NCBI GenBank assembly: GCA_016713365.1
Contig: JADJPG010000045.1
Span: 1-64,000 of the forward strand
Length of the DNA stretch: 64,000 nt
Reading direction: 5' to 3'
Origin: Verrucomicrobiota bacterium
Lineage (GTDB): Bacteria; Verrucomicrobiota; Verrucomicrobiia; Limisphaerales; JADJPG01
This document shows, one piece after another, positions 55,501 to 64,000 of this stretch (within the stretch, counting starts at the first letter, position 1; every line of letters starts with the position of its first letter). The notes beneath the pieces were generated by a model. It did no database searches. It saw nothing but the letters and a program-made list of their open reading frames with translations, and was not told the DNA's origin. The position numbers and the translations under genes were made by a program.

Positions 55501-55632
55501 CTGGCGTTGAAGCCGGACGGCGCTTCTCCCGTCTCCATTCGCGACGAACAACTCCCGTCGCCCGATCGCCGGGCCCGCGAGGCTCTCTGCCTATTGCTGC
55601 TGAATTTGAACGAGGTCGTGTACGTCGATTAA
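52507..55632 (+). CDS. PSD1-type cytochrome c protein (DUF1549–DUF1553) with insertions
   Basis: The ~1041-residue exported protein has a signal peptide (1–~28), a planctomycete-type cytochrome c domain with CYSCH (48–52), DUF1549 (~175–380; RWGRHWLDVARFAQSNGYER) and DUF1553 (from ~540; ENPLTARVMVNRIWRHHFG). Two palindromic repeats lie in frame: 53972–54041 (LRSSRRESAQIAVAGDQSR) just before DUF1553, and 54747–54814 (LSPSLSSISNGGEGARRAGE) inside it. A LamG/3-keto-disaccharide-hydrolase-like sandwich (~830–1010) is inserted near the end of DUF1553, whose last strand NLNEVVYVD follows it. The start is ATG 52507; the GTG at 52495 is in frame. The DUF1501 gene follows, as usual for this pair. Probably periplasmic electron transfer linked to polysaccharide breakdown. 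Confidence 0.93.
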   Translation: MMWSNQHSCGRVFGALMVLLSFCIGSHAATTDLTFFENKIRPLLADQCYSCHSAKAEKTKGGLRVDSLESLLKGGDSGPALVPGDAEKSLLIKAVRYVDPDLQMPPKGKKLSERQIADLTQWVKAGAPWPETDKAAVRPTKVSHEIAEKDRSWWAFQPIRRPEPPLVTRKSQIVNPIDSFIRAELDAKHLKPNPPATKRELIRRAYFDLIGLPPTPEQIAAFEKDKSPDAWAQLIDHLLSLPQYGERWGRHWLDVARFAQSNGYERDGEKPESWRYRDYVVRAFNEDKPYDQFIREQIAGDELERVTFDSIIATGFHHLGVRDDEPDDKRMAEFDELDDMLSTTGSAFLGLTIGCARCHEHKFDPIPQADYYSLLSFFRNIRLYESPKYTLDSANYVPLAEPAKLAEWRSARDARVKALEDKVAAAKDEAEKKKLNQQIEAAKGEKPPFEFALGVRERGAKPPPTHVLIRGNAGNPGVEVQPAFLSVLRSSRRESAQIAVAGDQSRLTPAATSESSGRRRVFANWVASAENPLTARVMVNRIWRHHFGNGIVKTTSDFGRAGTLPTHPQLLDWLAAEFIANGWSIKKLHRTIMLSQTYQMSSRAENAKANAVDPGNDLLWRQNLRRLEAEALRDTMLAISGRLNPKMGGRGFFPHLSGEVLAGQSRPGLDWELSSAEEKSRRSLYAYVRRTMSVPMLDTFDYSNTTSPLSERPVTTVAPQALLLLNDAFMREQAAAFADRLEKNSTNLLSPSLSSISNGGEGARRAGEEARGKDLFVTRGFQLAVGREPTKRERQLARDFVERQEREFAGLRTRMTFRPDAPTSLSDGYMGKLKAADFLIGPQAGWTYQRGRWSGGYEGIRSVERDRGPFALAEAASLSNGTIEARVTLHTACETAGIAFRASAKDHELLGYEVVFEPREQRVVLRRHAGELTELARVPADVPTGRSVSLKIHATDARLRVWLGDDSNPVIDVSDAKPLLTAGQVGVRSWGAALSVDDLALKPDGASPVSIRDEQLPSPDRRAREALCLLLLNLNEVVYVD
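53972..54041. repeat. 70-bp palindrome, family A copy 3, inside a coding sequence
   Basis: The arms 53972–53994 and 54019–54041 match family A (GTAGCAGCCGACGTGAGTCG) and the element has the same 70-bp length as the intergenic copy at 20923. It is read in frame, without stops, by the PSD1 cytochrome gene. Confidence 0.9.
54747..54814. repeat. CTC-rich palindrome related to family B, inside a coding sequence
   Basis: The imperfect arms CCTCCTCTCCCC (from 54747) and GGGAGAGGAGG (to 54814), with an inner CTCC/GGAG pair around CATTTCCAACGG, make a hairpin read in frame by the PSD1 gene. It resembles the arms of family B but lacks the 220-bp core. Confidence 0.75.
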
Positions 55633-55635
55633 CCT

Positions 55636-57118
<1,483 letters not shown>

Positions 57119-57215
57119 CCGACCTTAGGTCAGGGCTTGCCAGAGTCGTCGGTTCTCAAGCACAAAGAGGCGCGTCGGATGTCTGCCCGGTGATGGCCGA
57201 CATCGACCTGGCACC

Positions 57216-59342
57216 ATGATTAAACGCTTCTTTCGCTGGCTTCTGGAGGTGCTCTTCGACTTTCGCGCCTACAACGTCGAGGTGCTGAAGACGCCGGGGC
57301 CGGTGCTTCTCGTCCCTAATCACACGTCGTGGGTCGACTGGTTGTTCCTCGTCGTCACGCTGGATGACGACTGGCGGTTCGTGGTCTCCAGCACATCGGC
57401 GGAGACGAGCTGGGTGCATCGGAAGATCATGATCAATAACCGGAGCTTTCCGGTGGATACCTCCTCGCCCTACGCCGCCAAGCGCATGGCGGAGTATTTG
57501 CAGAAGAACGGCCGCCTGGTGCTCTTCGCGGAAGGCCGGCTCTCGCGCACGGGCTGCCTGATGAAGCTGTTCGATGGGACCGGCTTCCTCCTGCACAAGA
57601 CGAACGCGAAGGTCATTACGTGCTTCCTCCGGGGCGCGCATCGTCTGCCGTTCTCGCCGAACAAGGATCGCAAGCGTTTGTTCCCCGTGGTGACGGCGCA
57701 TTTCAGCGACGTGCTGACACCGCCGCATCTGGTTCATCTCTCCACGACCCAATCGCGCACCATTCTCACGAACTGGCTGCGCGACAAAATGATTCTCCAA
57801 AACTTCGAGACGGAGATGAAGTTCGGTCCGGCCACCGTGCCGGAAGCGGTTCTCGCCACGGCGCGGACGAAACCCAAGCACGTCGTGCTGGAGGATATCT
57901 CGGCAAAGGTCCCGTATCGCCGGCTGTTGATTGGCGCGTGTCTGCTCGGCGAACAGTTCGAGCGCCACATCGCGCCGGAACAACGGCGTGTCGGCGTGCT
58001 GTTGCCAAACGTGAACGGCACACCCGTCACGCTTCTCGGCTTGTGGACGCTCGGGAAAGTTCCCGCGTTGCTCAACTACTCGACTGGCGCGGCGGTGATG
58101 GTTGCGTGCTGTCAGCTGGCGGGGTTGAAGCAGGTGATCACGTCGCGGGCGTTCGTGGAGAAGGCGAAGCTGAAGCTCGAGCCGCTCGTTCAGGCTGGAG
58201 TGGAGCTGCTGTATCTTGAGGATTTGCGGACGAAGATTTCCGGTCGCGACAAACTGCGCGCACTGATTCGGGTGAGGTTCGATTCGGACACGATTCTCAA
58301 GACGCTCATCGCGCCGGAGGACACCGCCGCGATTTTGTTCACCAGCGGCTCGGAAGGTGTGCCGAAGGGCGTCGAGCTGACGCACAAGAACATCCTCGCG
58401 AACATCCGGCAAATGCTGGCGGTGTGCGATTTACAGGACTGGGATCGGTTCTTCAATGCGCTGCCTATCTTCCACAGCTTCGGCCTGACGATCGGAACGC
58501 TGTTGCCGATGGTGCGCGGCTGTTACGTGATGCTCTATCCGTCGCCGCTGCACTATCGCGTGGTGCCGACGGCATTTTATCACAGGGACGCGACCATCAT
58601 GCTGGGGACGGGCACATTCCTGAACGGCTACGCGCGCAAGGCGCACGCGCTGGACTGGCGCAGCCTGCGCTACATGTTCGCGGGGGCGGAGAAGCTGCAG
58701 GACGCCACGGCGTCCACGTGGGCGCAGAAGTTCGGCGTGCGCGTGCTGGAAGGTTACGGCGCGACGGAATGCAGCCCGTGCATCAGTGGGAACACGCCCT
58801 TGCGACCCAAGCATGGCACGGCGGGCATGTTCCTGCCGGGGATCGAATACCGTCTCGAACCGGTGGAAGGCGTGGCGGAAGGCGGCCGGCTCTTTGTGCG
58901 CGGTCCGAATGTGATGCGTGGTTACCTGAATCCGGAAGCGAACGCGACGTTCCAGAAGCTGGGCGGCTGGTATGACACCGGTGACATCGCCAAGGTGGAC
59001 GACGACGGCTTTGTCCACATTCTCGGACGCCTGAAGCGCTTCGCCAAGATCAGCGGCGAGATGGTGAGCCTCACCGCCGTGGAGGAAGCGCTGGCGGGAG
59101 CGTTCCCGCAATATGGATTGCGCTTTCAAGTCGCCGTCGTGAGCAAGCCGGACGTGGACAAGGGTGAGATTCTGATCGCGGTGGCGAATGATTCGCGCCT
59201 GCAAATGGACGAAATCCGGGCTGTGATCCGCTCGAAAGGCCTCCCGAATCTCTGCGTGCCGCGCGAGTTGAAGTTCATTCGGGAGATTCCGAAGCTCGGC
59301 ACCGGCAAGGTGAACCATCGGGAGCTGCAGGCTCTGGTGTGA
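57216..59342 (+). CDS. Acyltransferase–acyl-ACP synthetase fusion (Aas-like, without transporter domain)
   Basis: The 708-residue protein has an N-terminal PlsC acyltransferase domain (~1–200) with H36–D41 in NHTSWVDW and the EGRLSRTG motif (~107). An AMP-binding acyl-activating domain follows (~215–708) with the P-loop LFTSGSEGVPKGVELTHKN, the adenylation motif YGATECSP and YDTGDIAKVDDDGF. This combination is found in Aas (2-acylglycerophosphoethanolamine acyltransferase/acyl-ACP synthetase), which repairs lysophospholipids. The transporter domain of the three-part fusions is absent. It is cytoplasmic, peripheral to the inner membrane. It stands as a single gene. Confidence 0.92.
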   Translation: MIKRFFRWLLEVLFDFRAYNVEVLKTPGPVLLVPNHTSWVDWLFLVVTLDDDWRFVVSSTSAETSWVHRKIMINNRSFPVDTSSPYAAKRMAEYLQKNGRLVLFAEGRLSRTGCLMKLFDGTGFLLHKTNAKVITCFLRGAHRLPFSPNKDRKRLFPVVTAHFSDVLTPPHLVHLSTTQSRTILTNWLRDKMILQNFETEMKFGPATVPEAVLATARTKPKHVVLEDISAKVPYRRLLIGACLLGEQFERHIAPEQRRVGVLLPNVNGTPVTLLGLWTLGKVPALLNYSTGAAVMVACCQLAGLKQVITSRAFVEKAKLKLEPLVQAGVELLYLEDLRTKISGRDKLRALIRVRFDSDTILKTLIAPEDTAAILFTSGSEGVPKGVELTHKNILANIRQMLAVCDLQDWDRFFNALPIFHSFGLTIGTLLPMVRGCYVMLYPSPLHYRVVPTAFYHRDATIMLGTGTFLNGYARKAHALDWRSLRYMFAGAEKLQDATASTWAQKFGVRVLEGYGATECSPCISGNTPLRPKHGTAGMFLPGIEYRLEPVEGVAEGGRLFVRGPNVMRGYLNPEANATFQKLGGWYDTGDIAKVDDDGFVHILGRLKRFAKISGEMVSLTAVEEALAGAFPQYGLRFQVAVVSKPDVDKGEILIAVANDSRLQMDEIRAVIRSKGLPNLCVPRELKFIREIPKLGTGKVNHRELQALV

Positions 59343-59520
59343 GGTGGGGACGGGCTTCGGCCTTACCCGGACTTGCTCTTGAACCGGAAAAAACCGGTGC
59401 ATTCGCGGGGTTTTGATGACCCTTTTGTCACCGAATTTTTGTTTCCTTTTGGTCTTTGGTTCCTAATATCGCCCCTTGCTTGCGGGTGCATCGCAAGTCC
59501 TGACCCAGAAAATACCAAAT

Positions 59521-60483
59521 ATGCCACTGACACACACAAAAGACCTGTTCGCGAAAGCGCTCAAAGGCAAATACGCCCTCGGTGCTTTCAACGTCAACAA
59601 CATGGAACTGATCCAGGCCATCGTTGAAGCCTGCGAAGAGGAAAAAGCGCCACTCATCCTCCAGATTTCCAAGGGCGCCCGGCAATACGCCAACCCAGTT
59701 TACCTCAAGAAGCTCATCGAAGCCGCGGTCAGCCTGAGCAATATTCCGATCGCAGTGCATTTGGATCACGGCGACTCCTTTGAAGCGTGCAAGGAATGTA
59801 TCGATGAAGGTTTCACCAGCGTGATGATTGACGCCTCGCACGAGTGCTTCGAGAAGAACGTCGAGATTACCCGCAAGGTCGTCGAATACGCCCACAAGCA
59901 TAACTGCTCCGTGGAATCCGAGCTCGGCCATCTCGTTGGCGCGCAGTTCGACGAAGGTGAAGAAGGCGGCGCCCACTCCACCAGCGGCCACTACACCAAC
60001 CCCGAGGAAGCGGTCAAATTCGTCAAGGAAACCGGCTGCGACTCCCTCGCCATCGCCATCGGCAACAGCCACGGCGCTTACAAATTCAAGGGCGAACAAC
60101 ACCTCGATCTCGAACGCCTCAAGCTCATCAAGAAGGCGCTCATGGACGCCGGCATGGGCGATTATCCGCTCGTGTTGCACGGTGCCTCCAGCGTGCCGCA
60201 ACAATATGCCGACGACATCAACAAGTACGGCGGCAACATGCCCGACACCAAGGGCGTGCCGGAAGCCGACATCGAAGTCGCGCGCCGGGTGGGTTGCACC
60301 AAGGTCAATATTGATACTGACCTCCGCATGGCCATGACCGCCGCCATCCGAAAAGTGTTTGCGACGAACCCGAAGGAATTCGATCCGCGCAAATACCTCG
60401 GCCCGGCCCGCACCGCGGTGAAGGACCTCGTCCGCCACAAGGTGAAGAACGTCCTCTGCTGCGCCGGTCACGCTTTTGACTGA
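59521..60483 (+). CDS. fba: Class II fructose-bisphosphate aldolase
   Basis: The 320-residue zinc aldolase interconverts fructose-1,6-bisphosphate with DHAP and G3P. It starts at ATG 59521 (MPLTHTKDLFAKALKGKYAL); an in-frame upstream start at 59476 only adds a non-conserved leader. Key sites are HLDHGDSFEACKECIDEGF (catalytic Asp and zinc His), ESELGHLVG, HSTSGHYTNPEEAVKFV, AIGNSHGAYKF and LHGASSVP. The metal-binding His residues are all present. A strong terminator follows. A gene of central metabolism, unrelated to its neighbours by operon. Confidence 0.96.
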   Translation: MPLTHTKDLFAKALKGKYALGAFNVNNMELIQAIVEACEEEKAPLILQISKGARQYANPVYLKKLIEAAVSLSNIPIAVHLDHGDSFEACKECIDEGFTSVMIDASHECFEKNVEITRKVVEYAHKHNCSVESELGHLVGAQFDEGEEGGAHSTSGHYTNPEEAVKFVKETGCDSLAIAIGNSHGAYKFKGEQHLDLERLKLIKKALMDAGMGDYPLVLHGASSVPQQYADDINKYGGNMPDTKGVPEADIEVARRVGCTKVNIDTDLRMAMTAAIRKVFATNPKEFDPRKYLGPARTAVKDLVRHKVKNVLCCAGHAFD

Positions 60484-60517
60484 TCATCAGCGCATCCGCG
60501 AAGAAACCTTTGCAACG

Positions 60518-60552
60518 CCCGCGAGTCCGGCAACGGCTCGCGGGTTTTTCTT
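60518..60552 (+). terminator. Terminator of the fba gene
   Basis: The stem CCCGCGAG / CTCGCGGG with an 11-nt loop is followed by TTTTTCTTTCC, 35 bp after the fba stop. Confidence 0.92.
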
Positions 60553-60579
60553 TCCAACGTGCCGCCGGCAGCACGCTCG

Positions 60580-63139
60580 TCACGCCTCGGAGCGCAGGAT
60601 TGCCAGCGGCGGATGAGTCATCACGCCGCGGTTCATGAGGAAGCCCGTGACCACGGTCAGCGTCGGCACGGCGACGAGTGCGACCAGCAGCGGCAGCACG
60701 GTTGGCGCGAAGCTGGCCTTGAAGACGAACACGGAAATCGCCCACGCCGCGCCCGTCGCCAGCAAGCCACCCGTCAACGCCGACAACAATCCCAGCGCGG
60801 CATACTCGACGAACAACACGCGGAAAATCTGCTGGCGCGACGCACCGAGCGTTCGGAGCAGAATGCTTTCCTGCACGCGCTGGAAACGCCCGGTCACCAA
60901 CGCGCCCACGAGAACCAGCAGTCCGGTCGCCACCGTGAACATCGCCATGAACCGAACCACGAACGCGATCTGTTCGAGGATGGTGTCGAGCGTTCGCAGG
61001 ATTAACGTCAGGTCGATGGCGGACACGCTGGGGAATTCGCTCACCATTTCGCGCTGCAACAGTGCGGATTCCTCGCTGGATTTCACGCGCGACCAGCACA
61101 TGCATTGACGGTGCGTCCTCAAGTGCGCCGGGCGGGAACACCACGAAGAAGTTCGGCTGCACGCGGCGCCAGTCCACTTCGCGCAGGCTGACCACGCGTG
61201 TCTTCATCGGCACGCCCTGCACGTCCCAAATGACTTCGTCGCCCAGACCGATCTGCAGTTCCTTGGCGATGCCGTCTTCGACCGAAATGGGAATGACGTC
61301 GGTGCCGTTTGTCTTCAGAGGCCACGTGCCGGCGATCAACTTCTCGCTGTCGCGCAGGCGGTCGCTGTAGGTGCATCGATACTCGCGGCGCAACGTCCAG
61401 TTCGGAATGCCGCTGTTCTTGTTGGTGAGAATGGATTCCACCGTTCGACCCTTCAGCGAGTTCAATCGCATCGTCACGATGGGCGCCTCGTCGAGTATCG
61501 GCAGCTTCAGCGAGTGAACGAGATTGCTCACGCCCTCGCGCTGGTCGGGTTGGATGTCGAAGAGGATCGCGTTCGGCTGATCTTTGCGATCGGACGAGAT
61601 GAGCTGCGTCAGCAAGGTCTGCTGCACGAGATACAAGCTCGACATCAGGAACGTCCCGAGCCCGAGCGAGAGCAGCAGCAACAGCGTGCGGTTGTTCGGG
61701 CGATGCAAGTTCGCGAGACCTTGCCGGACGGTGAACGGCGCGTTGGCCGGGGTGAACTTTCGCGTCGCCACGATCAAGCCTTTCGCCGTGGCCGCGAGCA
61801 GGGCGAACACCAGCGCCAGCCCGCCGGCGAAGCCAAGTCCCACGCGCCAGTCGCGGCCTTGGGTGAGCGCGAAGCCGAGGACGCCAGCCGCGAGCGCACC
61901 GGCCACGATCCAGGTCAACGGGTCGCGGCTGCTGGTTTGCGAGCCCGCTGAGACGCGAATGGCGGCGAGCGGCGAGACGCGTCGCACCGCCAGCAGCGGC
62001 AGCAGCGCGAACAGCAAACAGATGAAAAAGCCAATCGACATCGCGCGCGCCACGGCCCACCACGACGTGCGAAACTCGAACTCGAACGGAATGAGATCAG
62101 CGAGCACCTGCGGAAGTGCCGCTTGAATCGCGACACCGAGAACCGCTCCCAGCAGCGCGCCGAACAAGCCCAGCGCCATGCCTTGCGCGACATAGACGGC
62201 GAACGTTTGAGCGATGGAACCGCCGAGGCAGCGCAGCACGGCGACGGTGCCGAGCTTCTGCTTCACGTGAACGTGGATCGCACTGGCCACGCCAACGCCA
62301 CCCAGCAACAGCGCGATGAACCCGACGAGGTTGAGGTACGAATACAGATTGTCCATCGAACGCCCGAGGTCGCGCTTGCGATCTTCGACCGTGTTGTGCG
62401 TCAGGCGATTCTCGTCGAACTTCGTCTTGAGCTTCTCGACCAGCTTCTGCGCGTCGACGGTCTCCGGCAGTTTGAACGACACGCGATGCCGGGCGAGGCT
62501 GCCTTCGCGCAGCAAGCCGGTGCTCGGCAGATCCGACATGGGCAGGTAAACGCGCGGAGCAATCGTCGCGAAGATTACAGTTTCGCCCGGCACCTTGAGG
62601 AGGCTGCCAGCCACGCGGGTGGTCAGTTCACCTAGCTTGATGGTATCGCCGACCTTGGCATTGAACTGCGTGAGCAGGCTTTGCTCGACGAGCGCGCCGC
62701 CACCCTTGCGAAAAGCTTCCGCCGCCGTGGGCGGATCCGTTTCCAGCGCGCCGTAAAATGGGAAACGTCCGTCCAGCGCCCTCACTTGCACGAGCCGCGC
62801 TCCGGCGGGATTCACGAAATGAATCATCGAGGGAAACGATACTTCGCGCGATTGCTCGCCGCCGATCTCGGTGAACATCTTCTCTTCTTCGGCGGTGAAC
62901 GTGTGTCGCGAGCCGATAACGAGATCCGCGCCAAGCAGGCTCTTGGCTTGTTCCTCAAGCGCCCGTTCCAAATTGACGCCGAGCGAACCGATGGCCGTGA
63001 GCGCCGCGATGCCGAGCACGATGGAGCAGGAAAAGAAGAGAAGCCGTCGTCGGCTCGCGCGGCTGTCGCGCCACGCCATCAGCCACGTCCACGACGAGAA
63101 GAGATGGCCGAGGAGATTCGGTGAAGTCGGGTTGCTCAT
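60580..63139 (-). pseudogene. FtsX/YbbP-type ABC exporter permease, frameshifted
   Basis: The protein of about 850 residues has the MacB/FtsX-like layout of YbbP: N-terminal helix (LLFFSCSIVLGIAALTAIGS), a large periplasmic part, helices around 270–400 and ~480, then a second periplasmic part and three C-terminal helices. The frame is lost near 61090 (residue ~683) and resumes as RVKSSEESALLQREMVSEF to the stop at 60580; the un-shifted frame runs on to 60305 as nonsense. Adding one base near GTCGCGCG gives VLVARVKSSEES. With the ATPase gene upstream (4-nt gap) it forms a putative lipid or lipoprotein-linked export pair like YbbAP. Confidence 0.9.
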
Positions 63140-63143
63140 CGTG

Positions 63144-63824
63144 CTATTCCCCGTTCACCACCGCACCACCCTTCAGGCGAATGACCCGCTGGGTTCGCCG
63201 GGCGAGTTCCATGTCGTGCGTCACCAAAACCAGCGTGGTCCCCAGACTGGCATTCAGCGCGAACAAGTTCTCGATGACCAGATGGCCCGTCTCCGCATCG
63301 AGATTTCCCGTTGGTTCATCGGCGAAGAGAACTTTGGGCCGGTTGATAAAGGCGCGCGCCAGCGCCACGCGCTGCTGTTCGCCGCCGGAAAGTTGGGACG
63401 GGTAATGGCCGAGGCGTTGACCGAGGCCGACGCGTTCCAGCAATCGCACCGCTTCATCGCGCACCAGTTTCTGGCCGCGCAATTCGAGCGGCACCATCAC
63501 GTTCTCCACCGCCGTGAGCGTCGGGATGAGCTGAAAATTCTGGAACACGAACCCCACGGATTCGTTGCGCACCTGCGCGCGGCCGTCCTCGCCCAGCGCG
63601 CCGAGGTTGGTGCCAGCGAGGTGGACTTCACCGGAAGTCGGCTGATCGAGACCCGCACAGAGCCCGAGCAACGTCGTCTTGCCGCTCCCCGACGGCCCGA
63701 CGATCGCGCACGAGGAGCCGGACTCAATCTGAAAGCTAATGTCCTTCACCACGGTCAGCATGCCGCTGCCGTTCGGATAGCTCTTCGTCAGCTGTTTTAC
63801 TTCGAGGATAACGCTCGGATTCAC
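63144..63824 (-). CDS. YbbA/LolD-type ABC transporter ATP-binding protein
   Basis: The ~226-residue ABC ATPase has Walker A GPSGSGKTTL, Q-loop VFQNFQLIPTLTAVENV, signature LSGGEQQRVALARAF, Walker B VLFADEPTGNLD and the switch VLVTHD. These match the MacB/LolD/YbbA subfamily. GTG 63824 (MNPSVILEVKQLTKSYPNG) is preferred as start; a TTG at 63860 adds 12 residues of unclear value. It lies just upstream of the YbbP-like permease and would energise it. Confidence 0.92.
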   Translation of the reverse strand: MNPSVILEVKQLTKSYPNGSGMLTVVKDISFQIESGSSCAIVGPSGSGKTTLLGLCAGLDQPTSGEVHLAGTNLGALGEDGRAQVRNESVGFVFQNFQLIPTLTAVENVMVPLELRGQKLVRDEAVRLLERVGLGQRLGHYPSQLSGGEQQRVALARAFINRPKVLFADEPTGNLDAETGHLVIENLFALNASLGTTLVLVTHDMELARRTQRVIRLKGGAVVNGE

Positions 63825-63951
63825 GCGCTCCAGTGTTGTGTGCGATCCCGGTGCGGTCAAACGGTAAGCAGTCGTGGAGGCTGCGTTCGACGTTCGGAAG
63901 ACGCTCGCCTTGCTTCGCGGCGATTTGTAAGTTCTCCGGAACGTTCACCGC

Positions 63952-64000
63952 ATGTCGCGCCCGCCGCAAACCAGACGCTTTGTTCGACTCGCGAACACCA
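63952..64000 (+). CDS. Possible start of a divergent gene (cut by window end)
   Basis: An ATG at 63952 opens a frame (MSRPPQTRRFVRLANT) that runs off the window end. Its placement, divergent from the YbbA-like gene, resembles the tesA–ybbA arrangement of other bacteria, but only 16 residues are visible and no family can be read. Confidence 0.25.
   Translation, partial: MSRPPQTRRFVRLANT

Noticed and set aside
60305..60579. C-terminal extension of the YbbP-like permease frame
   Set aside because: The sequence after residue ~683 in this frame is Arg-rich nonsense and overlaps the fba 3' end; the conserved FtsX helices continue in the other frame to 60580.

Overview
This window looks like a chromosomal segment of a GC-rich Verrucomicrobiota bacterium, probably of the Pedosphaera/Limisphaerales type. 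The placement is inferred from gene content: a PSD1-type cytochrome (DUF1549/DUF1553) next to a DUF1501 Tat protein, very large secreted proteins with lamin-tail, CotH and Ig-like domains, a DUF4159–MoxR–DUF58 cluster, DUF5069, and many short palindromic repeats between genes. No rRNA, tRNA, CRISPR array, transposase or phage gene was seen.

Layout. 1–3.8 kb: 3' part of a membrane-anchored multiheme cytochrome c, hisS, a hypothetical gene and an HU/IHF gene with a readable promoter and terminator, all on the minus strand. 3.9–5.8 kb: a broken secreted-protein gene. 6–12.6 kb (plus): a TPR/gluzincin peptidase (frameshifted), DUF4159, MoxR ATPase, DUF58 and a lower-GC DUF2971 gene. 13–19.3 kb (minus): a large secreted beta-propeller protein and a ribose-type ABC permease and ATPase without a binding protein. 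19.4–24.6 kb: radical SAM/B12-binding protein, EVE-domain protein, a zinc-ribbon-like hypothetical and a VIT/VWA protein. 24.8–30.1 kb (minus): a tightly coupled CHASE3–PAS histidine kinase, single receiver, receiver–receiver–kinase and L-fuconate dehydratase. 30.2–36.7 kb: pyrE, serine acetyltransferase, two 2-hydroxyacid dehydrogenases (one frameshifted), an HpcH/HpaI aldolase, a YggS-type PLP protein and two small genes. 36.9–48.3 kb (minus): two giant exoproteins sharing a repeated module. 48.5–57.1 kb: Tat-exported NHL propeller, DUF5069, PQQ-like propeller, RraB-like lipoprotein, PSD1 cytochrome and DUF1501. 57.2–64 kb: Aas-like acyltransferase/acyl-ACP synthetase, class II FBP aldolase and a YbbA/YbbP-like ABC exporter.

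Two themes run through the window. First, at least six families of 70–220 bp imperfect palindromes sit directly at gene 3' ends. Several supply the stop codon of the gene, and two occur in frame inside the PSD1 cytochrome gene. Second, seven single-base frame breaks, most repairable by adding one base (often in a short homopolymer), lie in otherwise well-conserved genes; with a T26 run inside the giant CotH gene they suggest either indel errors in the assembly or active gene decay.

Functionally, the sugar ABC genes, fuconate dehydratase and HpcH/HpaI aldolase could serve deoxy-sugar (fucose/rhamnose) use, which would suit a polysaccharide-degrading lifestyle. This is an inference from families, since the genes are not in one operon.
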